Shown here piece by piece: positions 30,931 through 39,152 of a stretch of 64,000 nt of DNA. The translations under genes and the position numbers were made by a program. Every line of letters begins with the position of its first letter. The stretch's first letter is position 1. The notes beneath the pieces are model-generated. The model did no database searches and was not told where the DNA came from. It saw only the letters and a list, made by a program, of their open reading frames with translations. Source of the DNA: a bacterium. Its GTDB lineage: Bacteria; JAGOBX01. The stretch lies in the NCBI GenBank assembly GCA_029551925.1, contig JAKPEO010000124.1:86898-150897 (forward strand), in the 5' to 3' direction.

Positions 30931-31080
30931 ATGAAAAAAGATGATATAATTTTAACTATTTTTTTGACTGTAGTGGTTTTATTAATAGCCAAATCTGCTA
31001 CTCTGACATTTAATCCGCGAATGATGGGCTTATTGGGAATTTTATTTTTTGCGGTTATTATAGCATTAGCCCTTAAATAA
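30931..31080 (+). CDS. Small two-helix membrane protein (49 residues)
   Basis: A 49-codon frame starts MKKDDIILTIFLTVVVLLIA and ends IIALALK. Two hydrophobic helices (about 6-20 and 31-48) are joined by a short turn, KSATLTFNPRMM. It lies in the gap between the rhodanese and glycosyltransferase genes, fills it to 11 bases before the next ATG, and has a good promoter directly before it. The start has no evident Shine-Dalgarno. No family is recognised; a regulator or assembly partner of the downstream membrane enzyme is a possibility only. Confidence 0.6.
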   Translation: MKKDDIILTIFLTVVVLLIAKSATLTFNPRMMGLLGILFFAVIIALALK

Positions 31081-31091
31081 AATTTGTTTTA

Positions 31092-32948
31092 ATGAAAAAA
31101 AATTTTGCATTTCTTTTTATTCCGTTTTTTTTATTAATTTTTAATTCAATTATTATATCGAATATCATTTCAGATTTTTTTTCTAATATCTCCGAATTTT
31201 TAAATATTTGTTATTCGTTAAACAATCATTATATTTTTATTGTTATTTTAATAACTAATGTGTCTGTGTTTTTTTATTTTTTGACGCTTGCGCAAAAATA
31301 TGATTTCAAAGTTTTGATTTTAGCGGTGCTTATTTTTTTGCCGATATTTTTTCTACCATTATTTATTAATTTCAATTTTTTTTCTAATATAAAATTTGCA
31401 GAATCTAATATTTTAGCGCAGTATAAATATATCATTGGTTTTTGTATTGTAGCGGTATTGTTTTTATTTTTGTTATTTTCTTTTTTATTGATTTTTTTCA
31501 ATACAAAAACATTGAAAACTAAATGTATTATGTTAATCAGCGTAATTTTTATTTTTCATTCTGGGTTAGCCATTTGGCAGAGTATAGTAGGCGAGCACGG
31601 CGATGAATGGCTGTATCTTCTACTTGCTAAAAGTTTGAGATATGATTTTGATGTATATGTTGAAAACAATTTCCAAAAAGAATTTCATCGAGACGACGGA
31701 AATTTATTATTTAGATATTCAAAAGACAATAAAAATGATTATAAAATTATTATTCGTTATCTGCCGATTTATTCAATGTTTTTAGCGCCGGGAGTATTAT
31801 TCGGCGATTTTTTAGAAAAATTAGATACAAAAAAAATTTATCAAAAATTAGCGCCGCCAATAATTAACGCTTATCATAGTTTCAGCGCCAGATTAATGAA
31901 TATATTTTTTTCTATTTGTTTTTTAATCGCTTTATTGCCAATTTTGAAAAAATTATTCTCTGAAAATTTTGCGATAATTGGATTTTTTTTATATTCAATA
32001 TCAATGCCATTTTCTCTATATCTAAATCAATTATATCCTGAAACATTAAGCGCTTGTCTAAAAATTTTAATTTTGTATTTGATGTTTTTTTATGAAAATT
32101 GCGGCGCTAAAAAAAATATTGTTTTCATTTTGATCGCGGTATATATTAATTTTTTATTGCATAATCGAAATATTGTGTTTTTTGCGATAGTTATCTGTTT
32201 TTTATTAATATCCAATCGAAAAAATCTAAATAATATTTTTTTGATTTGCTCAACATTAATTATTTTGCTCGGATTATATTTTCTTATGAATTTTATGTTA
32301 TATAAATCTATCTTTCCATATAAAACATTTACTGGTTATATCCCTACTAATAATATTGCAATTCAACAAAATACTAATATTTTTAATTTAGCAGATATAA
32401 CAAAAAATTTTTTTGGTATGCTGTTAGACCAAAAATACGGCATTATAATATTTTATCCGATATTCATATTTTCAGGCGTTGGCTTATATTTTTTATTTAA
32501 AATAAATAAGACATTTTCTTGGCTCTTGTTTTTTTCTTTTATATTTAATCTTATATTTTTATCTGCGCAGCAATTATCTTCGTGGACAGCTGGCAGCGCT
32601 ATCCCGGGCAGGTATCTTGTTTTCTTGACTCCTGAACTTTTTATTTTTTCATATACCGCGTTATTCGCATTTTCAAAATCTAAAAAAATAAAAAAAATTT
32701 TTGTTTTATTTATCGCTTATAGTTTAATCATAAAATTTTTGTTGAATTTATTTCATACTTTGAAATTCAGTTCAGGACACAAAACTAATCAATTATTTCA
32801 GCATATCGCAAATTTTCTGAAATTTAGATTTTATGAAGCGCTGCCGTTTTGCAATCCATCTCAGTATAATAATTTATTGATAATCTACTTATTTGTAATT
32901 TTATTAGTCAATATTTGGCTAATAAAAAAACTAAAAAATATAAATTAA
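31092..32948 (+). CDS. Polytopic GT-C-type glycosyltransferase
   Basis: 618 residues with about twelve hydrophobic segments. After the third or fourth comes a luminal loop with HGDEWLYLLLAKSLRYDFD, close to the GDEPHYL-type catalytic loop of ArnT/PMT-like GT-C enzymes, where the Asp-Glu pair is key. Such enzymes move a sugar from a polyprenyl carrier to a lipid, glycan or protein on the outer face of the membrane. The substrate is unknown. The adjacent convergent epimerase (overlap of 4 bases) suggests cell-surface glycan work. Confidence 0.72.
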   Translation: MKKNFAFLFIPFFLLIFNSIIISNIISDFFSNISEFLNICYSLNNHYIFIVILITNVSVFFYFLTLAQKYDFKVLILAVLIFLPIFFLPLFINFNFFSNIKFAESNILAQYKYIIGFCIVAVLFLFLLFSFLLIFFNTKTLKTKCIMLISVIFIFHSGLAIWQSIVGEHGDEWLYLLLAKSLRYDFDVYVENNFQKEFHRDDGNLLFRYSKDNKNDYKIIIRYLPIYSMFLAPGVLFGDFLEKLDTKKIYQKLAPPIINAYHSFSARLMNIFFSICFLIALLPILKKLFSENFAIIGFFLYSISMPFSLYLNQLYPETLSACLKILILYLMFFYENCGAKKNIVFILIAVYINFLLHNRNIVFFAIVICFLLISNRKNLNNIFLICSTLIILLGLYFLMNFMLYKSIFPYKTFTGYIPTNNIAIQQNTNIFNLADITKNFFGMLLDQKYGIIIFYPIFIFSGVGLYFLFKINKTFSWLLFFSFIFNLIFLSAQQLSSWTAGSAIPGRYLVFLTPELFIFSYTALFAFSKSKKIKKIFVLFIAYSLIIKFLLNLFHTLKFSSGHKTNQLFQHIANFLKFRFYEALPFCNPSQYNNLLIIYLFVILLVNIWLIKKLKNIN

Positions 32949-33979
32949 CCAACCACTTTGCGAATAGTATCGATATTTTTATTTATCCAATTATACATTA
33001 AATTCAGCCCGCGAATATAATCCGTTTTCGGCTGCCAGCTCAATAATTTTTTGGCTTTTATATTTGATGAAATGAATAATTTTTGGTCGCCGCTGCGCCA
33101 GTCGCTGAAATTATAATATACTTTTTTTTTCGTAAGTTTTTCAATAATTTGTAAAGTTTGCAAAACAGATAGTGCATTTTTCTTGCCGCCGCCAATATTA
33201 AATACTTGTCCTGCAACTTTTGAAATATTGTTAATAGCCAAATAGTATAATTGTATCAAATCGTCAATATACAATAAATCGCGCACTTGTTTGCCATTAC
33301 CATAAATATTTATTTGTTTTCCTAATAAATGAGCGATTAATAACCATGCGACCCAGCCCTGATCTTCAATGCCGAATTGTCTAATACCGTAAATACACGA
33401 TTGACGAAATACAATTGTTTTTAAATTATATATCCGCGCATAATCTAAACAATATTGATCAGCTGCACCTTTTGAACAGCCGTATGGCGAATAAAAACTT
33501 AACGGCTGGTCTTCGCTAACGCCTAAAATATTTTTATGTAATTCATATTTATTATTTCTTTCGGAAATTTTTAAGTTTTCTAATTTTCCATAAACCTTAT
33601 TTGTAGATGAATATAAAAGAATAGTATGCGCGCTGTGTTTACGCAGCGCTTCTAATAAATTAAGAGTGCCGAGCGCATTAGTCTCAAAATCGCAGCGCGG
33701 ATTAATTATTGATGTGGTCACTGCCACTTGCGCAGCTAAATGCAAAATAACATCAAACTGCCCGTTTTTTATAAGCTCGTCAATTTTATTTTTATTAGTA
33801 ATATCCAATTTATAAAAATTAAATTTTATCTTTTCATTTTTTAGCCAGTTAATATTTAGAGCAGCGCCGTTTCTTGATAAATTATCAATTATTGTAATAT
33901 CATAACTTTGATTATAAAAATATTTCGCACAGTTTGCGCCAATAAATCCAGCGCCGCCTGTTATTAATAATTTTTTCAT
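32945..33979 (-). CDS. rfbE: NAD-dependent epimerase, CDP-paratose 2-epimerase-like
   Basis: 344 residues, extended SDR fold. NAD-binding TGGAGFIGAN is at the start, the Tyr-x-x-x-Lys site is YGCSKGA with the serine in SSTNK, and the block FRQSCIYGIRQFG/EDQGWVAW with the IYGNGKQVRDLLY motif is characteristic of CDP-tyvelose (paratose) 2-epimerases. It would make a dideoxysugar nucleotide for surface polysaccharide. Related GDP/UDP-sugar epimerases are possible. It is convergent with the GT-C gene, whose stop it overlaps by 4 bases. It has no CDP-sugar pathway genes around it. Confidence 0.82.
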   Translation of the reverse strand: MKKLLITGGAGFIGANCAKYFYNQSYDITIIDNLSRNGAALNINWLKNEKIKFNFYKLDITNKNKIDELIKNGQFDVILHLAAQVAVTTSIINPRCDFETNALGTLNLLEALRKHSAHTILLYSSTNKVYGKLENLKISERNNKYELHKNILGVSEDQPLSFYSPYGCSKGAADQYCLDYARIYNLKTIVFRQSCIYGIRQFGIEDQGWVAWLLIAHLLGKQINIYGNGKQVRDLLYIDDLIQLYYLAINNISKVAGQVFNIGGGKKNALSVLQTLQIIEKLTKKKVYYNFSDWRSGDQKLFISSNIKAKKLLSWQPKTDYIRGLNLMYNWINKNIDTIRKVVG

Positions 33980-34181
33980 AATAAAAAAAACCCCATATCA
34001 AATTTTTAGTTTAGCAATATTCTATTTTATTTTTCTAAAAATTCAATTTAAAAATATTTTTGTTTTATGCAGAACGCTCTGCCCAAAAGTTCCAATATTT
34101 TTAACAAAACAAAAAATTAAAAATTAAAAGCAGCGAATAGTAAAAAATTGAGGCATTTATCAAAAATTGTCACTAAAATTT

Positions 34182-34694
34182 TCAAAACACAAATTCGTAA
34201 TCAATTTCGATGATAAATTTTTTTGAAAGTCTGTGATATGTTATTATTGTTTCAAACGGCTCGCGGACTTTAGAAATTATTTTTATTCTATGTTCTTGCG
34301 CTATTAAATTATTCAGAGTGTGTTTAAAACAAGCATATTCCCAACCGCCTGCCATTATGATTTTTTTCATTGTTTTTAATTGTAAAAATAAAAGTTTTTT
34401 TAATGCCAATACTTGTTGAGATACATTTTGCTGATGAAAATTAGGAATTAGATAAATCATATTTTCATAACCATAAAAAAAATCCGGCAATTCCATACCT
34501 TCATTTAAATTCAACACTATTATTTTAACGCCCTGATTGTATAAATCAGAAATCTTTTGTAATAATTTTTTTTTGAAGTTGTCGATATCACTGATTTTTT
34601 TGCTTAATGAAAAAGCGAAATCGTCAGGATGAACAATTACATAACAAGTTCTTTTTAAAGGGACTGCATCTGCTTTGATATTAATGCCTACCAT
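34182..34694 (-). CDS. Conserved-looking protein of unknown function
   Basis: 170 residues, soluble, without a signal peptide. Alternating strands and helices are visible (CYVIVHPDDFAF, KIIVLNLNEGMELP, then KKIIMAGGWEYACF), suggesting an alpha/beta fold, and it ends in a strand pair (RLSKKFIIEIDYEFVF). No family is recognised. Its start overlaps the end of the TPR/BatC-like gene by 7 bases, so it is translated with it. About 200 bases without features separate its end from the epimerase gene. Confidence 0.6.
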   Translation of the reverse strand: MVGINIKADAVPLKRTCYVIVHPDDFAFSLSKKISDIDNFKKKLLQKISDLYNQGVKIIVLNLNEGMELPDFFYGYENMIYLIPNFHQQNVSQQVLALKKLLFLQLKTMKKIIMAGGWEYACFKHTLNNLIAQEHRIKIISKVREPFETIITYHRLSKKFIIEIDYEFVF

Positions 34695-35377
34695 GGTTTA
34701 TCTTGATATCCCTTTAAAATTACTTTTTCGGATTTTTGCGGTTCATTCATTTTATTAGAATTTATTATTGAATTTAACAGTTGTTCAGCCTGCTCTTTAT
34801 CAAAATTATTTTTTTGCTGTTTTTGATCTTGTTTGTTTTTTTCATTATCATTTTTATTTTTTTGCTGGTTGTCTTTTTTTTTGTCGTTTTCATTAGATTT
34901 ATCATTTTTATCTTTTTGGTTCTGCTGCTGTTGTTGTTGCTGCTGCAGCATATTTAAAGCATAGGTAAGATTGTATTTTGCATTTAGATGATTAGGATTA
35001 ATTTTCAAAGCATTTTTGTAATGTTCTATTGCATCTGAATATTTCTGCTGCTCTACTAAAATATTACCCATATTATAATGCGCTTCGGATTTTAGAGTTT
35101 TATCAGTTCTTTCGTTATTTATAGTTTTTTCTAAATATCGCAGCGCTTCATCGTAATTTTGCTGTTTTGCCAAAGCAGTAGATTTATTGAATTTATTAAG
35201 CGGGCTTTGCGGATTAAGCAATTCCGCATTTTCAAATTGTTTGGCGGCACTGTTAAAATCTTTTTTTTTATAATATTCAATACCTTTTTTATTGAAATTA
35301 TATTCTTTGTCAATCACAGAAAATTGCAAAAAAAAAGGCGCTAAAAAAATAATCAGAAATAATTTACCAAAATTCAT
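34688..35377 (-). CDS. BatC-like exported TPR protein with Gln/Lys/Asn-rich tail
   Basis: 229 residues. A signal peptide (MNFGKLFLIIFLAPFFLQFS) is followed by three to four TPR units (about 28-140: KGIEYYKKKDFNSAAKQFENA, AHYNMGNILVEQQKYSDAI). A low-complexity stretch comes next, with eight consecutive Gln and then Lys/Asn/Asp repeats, and the protein ends with a short helix. This is the usual layout of BatC in Bat (Bacteroides aerotolerance) clusters, next to a BatB. The Gln run is coded by mixed CAG/CAA, so it is not a pure triplet repeat. It overlaps the BatB-like gene by 4 bases. Confidence 0.75.
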   Translation of the reverse strand: MNFGKLFLIIFLAPFFLQFSVIDKEYNFNKKGIEYYKKKDFNSAAKQFENAELLNPQSPLNKFNKSTALAKQQNYDEALRYLEKTINNERTDKTLKSEAHYNMGNILVEQQKYSDAIEHYKNALKINPNHLNAKYNLTYALNMLQQQQQQQQNQKDKNDKSNENDKKKDNQQKNKNDNEKNKQDQKQQKNNFDKEQAEQLLNSIINSNKMNEPQKSEKVILKGYQDKPW

Positions 35378-36420
35378 TGTTCTAATTTTTTCAATAAAAA
35401 TTTAGTTTTAAAAAATTTTAATGCGTTTTTTTGCGATGAAATTAAAGTTTCGATTACTAATAATATAAAAGCAATCAGCGCAAAAATAGCATAGCGCTCT
35501 TCATAAACAGCAATTTGAAAATTTTCAATTTCTTTTTTTTCTAATCTCATAATTTCATTGAATATCAACGTTAATTCTTTTTCATTACTGCCGGGATTCA
35601 ATCTAAAATAAGCGCCGCCTGTCTTTAATGCCAATGTCTGCAATAGTTCTTCATTTAACCGCGAGGTTACAATATTGCCACTCTGGTCTTTGATAAATTC
35701 ACCAGTCGATAGAGTAATAGGCGCTCCTTCAATTGACCCTATGCCTATTGCATAAATTTTAATATTTTTATCAATTAGTTCGTCAATATATTTTATTGTT
35801 TCAGGATTGTGGTCTTCACCGTCTGTAATTAAAATAATAGTTTTATTTGTAGCACTTTGATTGTTAAATAATGTTAAGGCTTTTTCAATAGCGGTGCCAA
35901 TATTTGTGCCCTGCGTAGATATTGCAGACGGAGACAATGAATCAAGCAGCATAAACACCGCAGAATAATCAAATGTCAGCGGACATTGAATATATGCTTC
36001 GCCTGCAAATGGCACAATTGCTATTCTATCGCTTTTAATAAATTTTTCAATACTTCGTTTTATTTCAATTTTTGAGCGCATTAATCTATTCGGTTTTATA
36101 TCGGTAGTTAACATACTATTAGATATATCTATCAAAAAGACAATATCTATTCCGCGTTGTTTAACTTTTTGAAAATTCAAACCGAATTGCGGACGCAACA
36201 CAGCCAATATCAAAAACAAAAAAACTAATAATATCAAAATATGTTTAATTATAATTTTCGCAAATGAAATTTGATTTATAACTCTAAAATTTAGTTGGCT
36301 GCTATTATTAAAAAATCTTTTTACGGCTTTTTGAAATTTTAAATAATAAAATACGCTAATAAAAAAAATTAAAGGCGTTAATAAAATAAACCAGATAAAA
36401 TTTCCGTATTCAAACCGCAT
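35374..36420 (-). CDS. BatB-like membrane protein with VWA domain
   Basis: 348 residues: two N-terminal membrane helices (about 8-27 and 55-75), a von Willebrand A domain (about 90-290) with an intact metal-ion site DISNS, the second ligand in the STQGT segment and ITDGEDH, and a C-terminal membrane helix (about 310-328). This is the BatA/BatB layout; the VWA domain faces the periplasm and binds partners. The companion MoxR ATPase and BatA genes are not in the window. It is followed directly by the BatC-like gene. Confidence 0.88.
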   Translation of the reverse strand: MRFEYGNFIWFILLTPLIFFISVFYYLKFQKAVKRFFNNSSQLNFRVINQISFAKIIIKHILILLVFLFLILAVLRPQFGLNFQKVKQRGIDIVFLIDISNSMLTTDIKPNRLMRSKIEIKRSIEKFIKSDRIAIVPFAGEAYIQCPLTFDYSAVFMLLDSLSPSAISTQGTNIGTAIEKALTLFNNQSATNKTIILITDGEDHNPETIKYIDELIDKNIKIYAIGIGSIEGAPITLSTGEFIKDQSGNIVTSRLNEELLQTLALKTGGAYFRLNPGSNEKELTLIFNEIMRLEKKEIENFQIAVYEERYAIFALIAFILLVIETLISSQKNALKFFKTKFLLKKLEQ

Positions 36421-36429
36421 ATTAGAAAA

Positions 36430-36810
36430 TTATTGTCCGATTAGTTTTTTGTATTCGTCAGCAGTCAATAATTTATCAAAACCGCTGTCTGCATCAGGTT
36501 TGACTTTTATCATCCAGCCGTCAGTATAAGGCGCTTCATTTACTAATTGCGGACTGTCTGATAACGCATCATTCACTTCGATTATTTTACCATTTACAGG
36601 CGAATAAAGATTTGATACTGATTTGACTGATTCTACTTCTCCGAATTTTTCATTAGCAAAAACTTGTGCGCCGATATTTGGCAATTCTACATATACGATA
36701 TCGCCTAATTCGCTTTGAGCAAAATCAGTAATTCCGACAATTATATGATTATCTGTTAATTTTGCCCACTCGTGTTCTTTTGAATATTTCAATTCTTCTG
36801 GAAATATCAT
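36430..36810 (-). CDS. gcvH: Glycine cleavage system H protein
   Basis: 126 residues from the ATG at 36810. This start is set by AGGAGG at 36821-36826 and the normal family length; the longer open frame upstream is ignored. Lipoyl attachment is expected at Lys63 in GEVESVKSVS. The opening ELKYSKEHEWAK is typical. The H protein carries the aminomethyl group between P, T and L proteins, which are absent here, so it may instead serve lipoate relay or another complex. paaK and livF lie upstream in the same direction. Confidence 0.93.
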   Translation of the reverse strand: MIFPEELKYSKEHEWAKLTDNHIIVGITDFAQSELGDIVYVELPNIGAQVFANEKFGEVESVKSVSNLYSPVNGKIIEVNDALSDSPQLVNEAPYTDGWMIKVKPDADSGFDKLLTADEYKKLIGQ

Positions 36811-36900
36811 AATTATTTTTCCTCCTAAATTTTTTATTTGGGTTATTCTAATAATTTCAAAATAAAAATCAATAACAAGCAAAGTTTTATAAAAAAAAAA

Positions 36901-38202
36901 TTATAACTCTCTTAAATCAATTACTTTTTTGGTTTTGCCGTCTGTTCTGATAATTGAATTATATTCGACTAATGAAACTTTGCATTGCAAGCTCAATTCG
37001 CTTATCAATTTTTTTTCTAATCTATCTTTCAATTTTGTCAAGCCTGCAACATCGTCTGTGAATACTTCTTCTAACACTTCTACTTTTATTTCTAATTCGT
37101 CAAGCGCATTTTTTTCGCGTTTTATTACTATTTGATAATGCGGCGCGAGATTCTCTTCTGTAAATAAAATTTTTTCTATTTGCGACGGAAATAATTTTAC
37201 TCCTTTAACAATTATCATATCATCGCTGCGTCCGTAAATTCTGCTTATTTTCGCGAATATCCGACCGCATCTACATTTTTCTTTTTGGAGAAAAGCGATA
37301 TCTCCAGTGCGATAGCGTATCAGCGGATACCCTTCTTTTAATAATGTAGTAAATACCAGTTCGCCAGCTTCTCCTTCTTTTGCCGGCTGTAATGTATTAG
37401 GATTGATTAATTCTACAAGAAAATAGTCTTCATTTATATGCAATCCGTTTTTCTCTGGGCATTCAAAAGCCACGCCGGGTCCGATAATTTCTGTCAAACC
37501 ATAAACATCATACGCTTTAATTTTTAATTTGTTTTCTATTGTCTCGCGCATTTTTTCAGACCACGGTTCTGAACCAAAAATTCCTATTCTCAAATATAAA
37601 TTTTTCAAATCTATATTCATATTTTCAATCAATTCCGCTAAATAGACAGCATAAGATGGCGCACACGCTAAAACTGTTGTTTTATAATCTATCATTATAT
37701 CAATTTGTTTTTTAGAGTTGCCTGTTGAAGCTGGAATAATTGAAGCGCCTAATTTATTAGCGCCTAAATGAAAACCCAAGCCGCCGGTTGTCATTCCGTA
37801 ATGATACGCTATTTGTATCATATCGTCTTGCGTTACACCTACTGCCGCTAATCCGCGAGCATTAAGTTCAGCCCAATGTTTCAAATCATTTCTTGTATAA
37901 CCGACTACTAACGGCTTACCTGTCGAGCCAGTAGAAGTATGCAATTGCACAATATCGCGCAGCGGCACTGCAAACATTTTATAAGGATACGCGGCTTTTA
38001 AATCCTCTTTTGTAGTGAACGGCAATTTTTTTAAATCATTTAACGTTTTTAAATGTTCCGGTAAAAACTTTATTTCATCAAATTTAGTTTTATAATATTC
38101 AACATTATAATAAACTCTGTTTAGTATCGCTTGCAATCTTTCTAATTGCAATTGTCTTAATGAATTTTCTGACATTGTCTCCAATTTAGGATTTAATATC
38201 AT
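36901..38202 (-). CDS. paaK: Phenylacetate-CoA ligase family (PaaK)
   Basis: 433 residues, typical length. Motifs: FTTKEDLKAAYP, the ATP loop TSTGSTGKPLV, YGLTEI with GPGVAFECPEKNGLH, YRTGDIA and RIYGRSDDMIIVKGVKLFPSQIE. It makes aryl-CoA from an aryl acid, ATP and CoA. In anaerobes such ligases often act on phenylacetate or indoleacetate from amino-acid fermentation. It lies 4 bases after the livF gene. The pairing of a PaaK with LivF is common in anaerobes that ferment amino acids. Confidence 0.93.
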   Translation of the reverse strand: MILNPKLETMSENSLRQLQLERLQAILNRVYYNVEYYKTKFDEIKFLPEHLKTLNDLKKLPFTTKEDLKAAYPYKMFAVPLRDIVQLHTSTGSTGKPLVVGYTRNDLKHWAELNARGLAAVGVTQDDMIQIAYHYGMTTGGLGFHLGANKLGASIIPASTGNSKKQIDIMIDYKTTVLACAPSYAVYLAELIENMNIDLKNLYLRIGIFGSEPWSEKMRETIENKLKIKAYDVYGLTEIIGPGVAFECPEKNGLHINEDYFLVELINPNTLQPAKEGEAGELVFTTLLKEGYPLIRYRTGDIAFLQKEKCRCGRIFAKISRIYGRSDDMIIVKGVKLFPSQIEKILFTEENLAPHYQIVIKREKNALDELEIKVEVLEEVFTDDVAGLTKLKDRLEKKLISELSLQCKVSLVEYNSIIRTDGKTKKVIDLREL

Positions 38203-38206
38203 AATT

Positions 38207-38944
38207 CTAACGCTCCCATTTTTTAGTTTTATCGCTGCCTAAATATGCGCGGCGCACTTCATTATTATCAATCAAATCATCAGTAAAGCCCTGTAAAATT
38301 ACGCTGCCATTTTCAAGTATATATCCACGCTGCGCATATTTCAATGCAATATTAGCGTTTTGTTCCACTAATAAAATTGTAATACCGCTCTCCGCTAATT
38401 TTTTGATTATCTCAAAAATTTGTATTGTAATTTTCGGAGCTAAACCTGTTGACGGCTCATCTAATAACAGCAATTTCGGTTTTGACATCAGCGCTCTAGC
38501 AATAGCCAGCATCTGCTGTTCGCCTCCTGATAAATAGCCGGCATATTCTTTCTGACGCTGTTCTAATATTGGAAAAATTTCAAAAATTTTATTTAAATCG
38601 TCAAATATTATTTTTTTGGTTTTTTTAGAATATCTAATATATGCGCCAAGCAGTAAATTATCACACACAGTTAAATTTGGAAATACTTGTCTGCCTTCCG
38701 GCACCTGAGTAATTCCTAATTTTACAATTTCATAAACATTTTTGTTTATAATATTCAAATCATTAAAATATATTTCGCCGGTTTTTGATGAGACAACATT
38801 CATTATAGAATTAATAAGCGTAGTTTTTCCAGCGCCATTAGCGCCTAATATAGTTACTATTTCACCGGCATCTATATGCAGCGATACATTTGTTAAAACG
38901 CGAAGATTAGAATAATAAGCATTTAGATTTAGAATTTTCAACAT
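38207..38944 (-). CDS. livF: Branched-chain amino acid-type ABC transporter ATPase (LivF)
   Basis: 245 residues: Walker A GANGAGKTT, the LivF-type GITQVPEGRQVFPNLT segment, signature LSGGEQQM, Walker B LLLLDEPSTGLAP and a switch histidine replaced in VEQN (usual for LivF: LLVEQNA). It energises amino acid uptake. No LivG, LivH, LivM or binding-protein gene is adjacent, so its partners are encoded elsewhere or upstream genes have been lost. It is followed by paaK after 4 bases. Confidence 0.93.
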   Translation of the reverse strand: MLKILNLNAYYSNLRVLTNVSLHIDAGEIVTILGANGAGKTTLINSIMNVVSSKTGEIYFNDLNIINKNVYEIVKLGITQVPEGRQVFPNLTVCDNLLLGAYIRYSKKTKKIIFDDLNKIFEIFPILEQRQKEYAGYLSGGEQQMLAIARALMSKPKLLLLDEPSTGLAPKITIQIFEIIKKLAESGITILLVEQNANIALKYAQRGYILENGSVILQGFTDDLIDNNEVRRAYLGSDKTKKWER

Positions 38945-39152
38945 TAGTTGTTTTCGATAATTTCGAGTTATTTAATTTATTTATTACAAAAATTTATTGA
39001 ATTTTAATCGTCTAAATAAAAACTGCTAAAATACAAAAAAATGTTTTTACACTGGTAATTTTCTATATCAGTATTTTTATTTTGTAGTTAAACTTGTTTT
39101 CCGCTACGCTAATTCATTTATTTAGACAACGCTATTCGCAATTTTTTTAATA

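Noticed and set aside
34923-34949. CAG-rich tract as a possible unstable triplet repeat
   Set aside because: It codes eight Gln in the BatC-like tail and mixes CAG with CAA, so it is a normal low-complexity linker rather than a pure microsatellite.
36811-36900. Glycine riboswitch before gcvH
   Set aside because: The leader is under 100 bases, very AT-rich and shows none of the paired aptamer structure expected.
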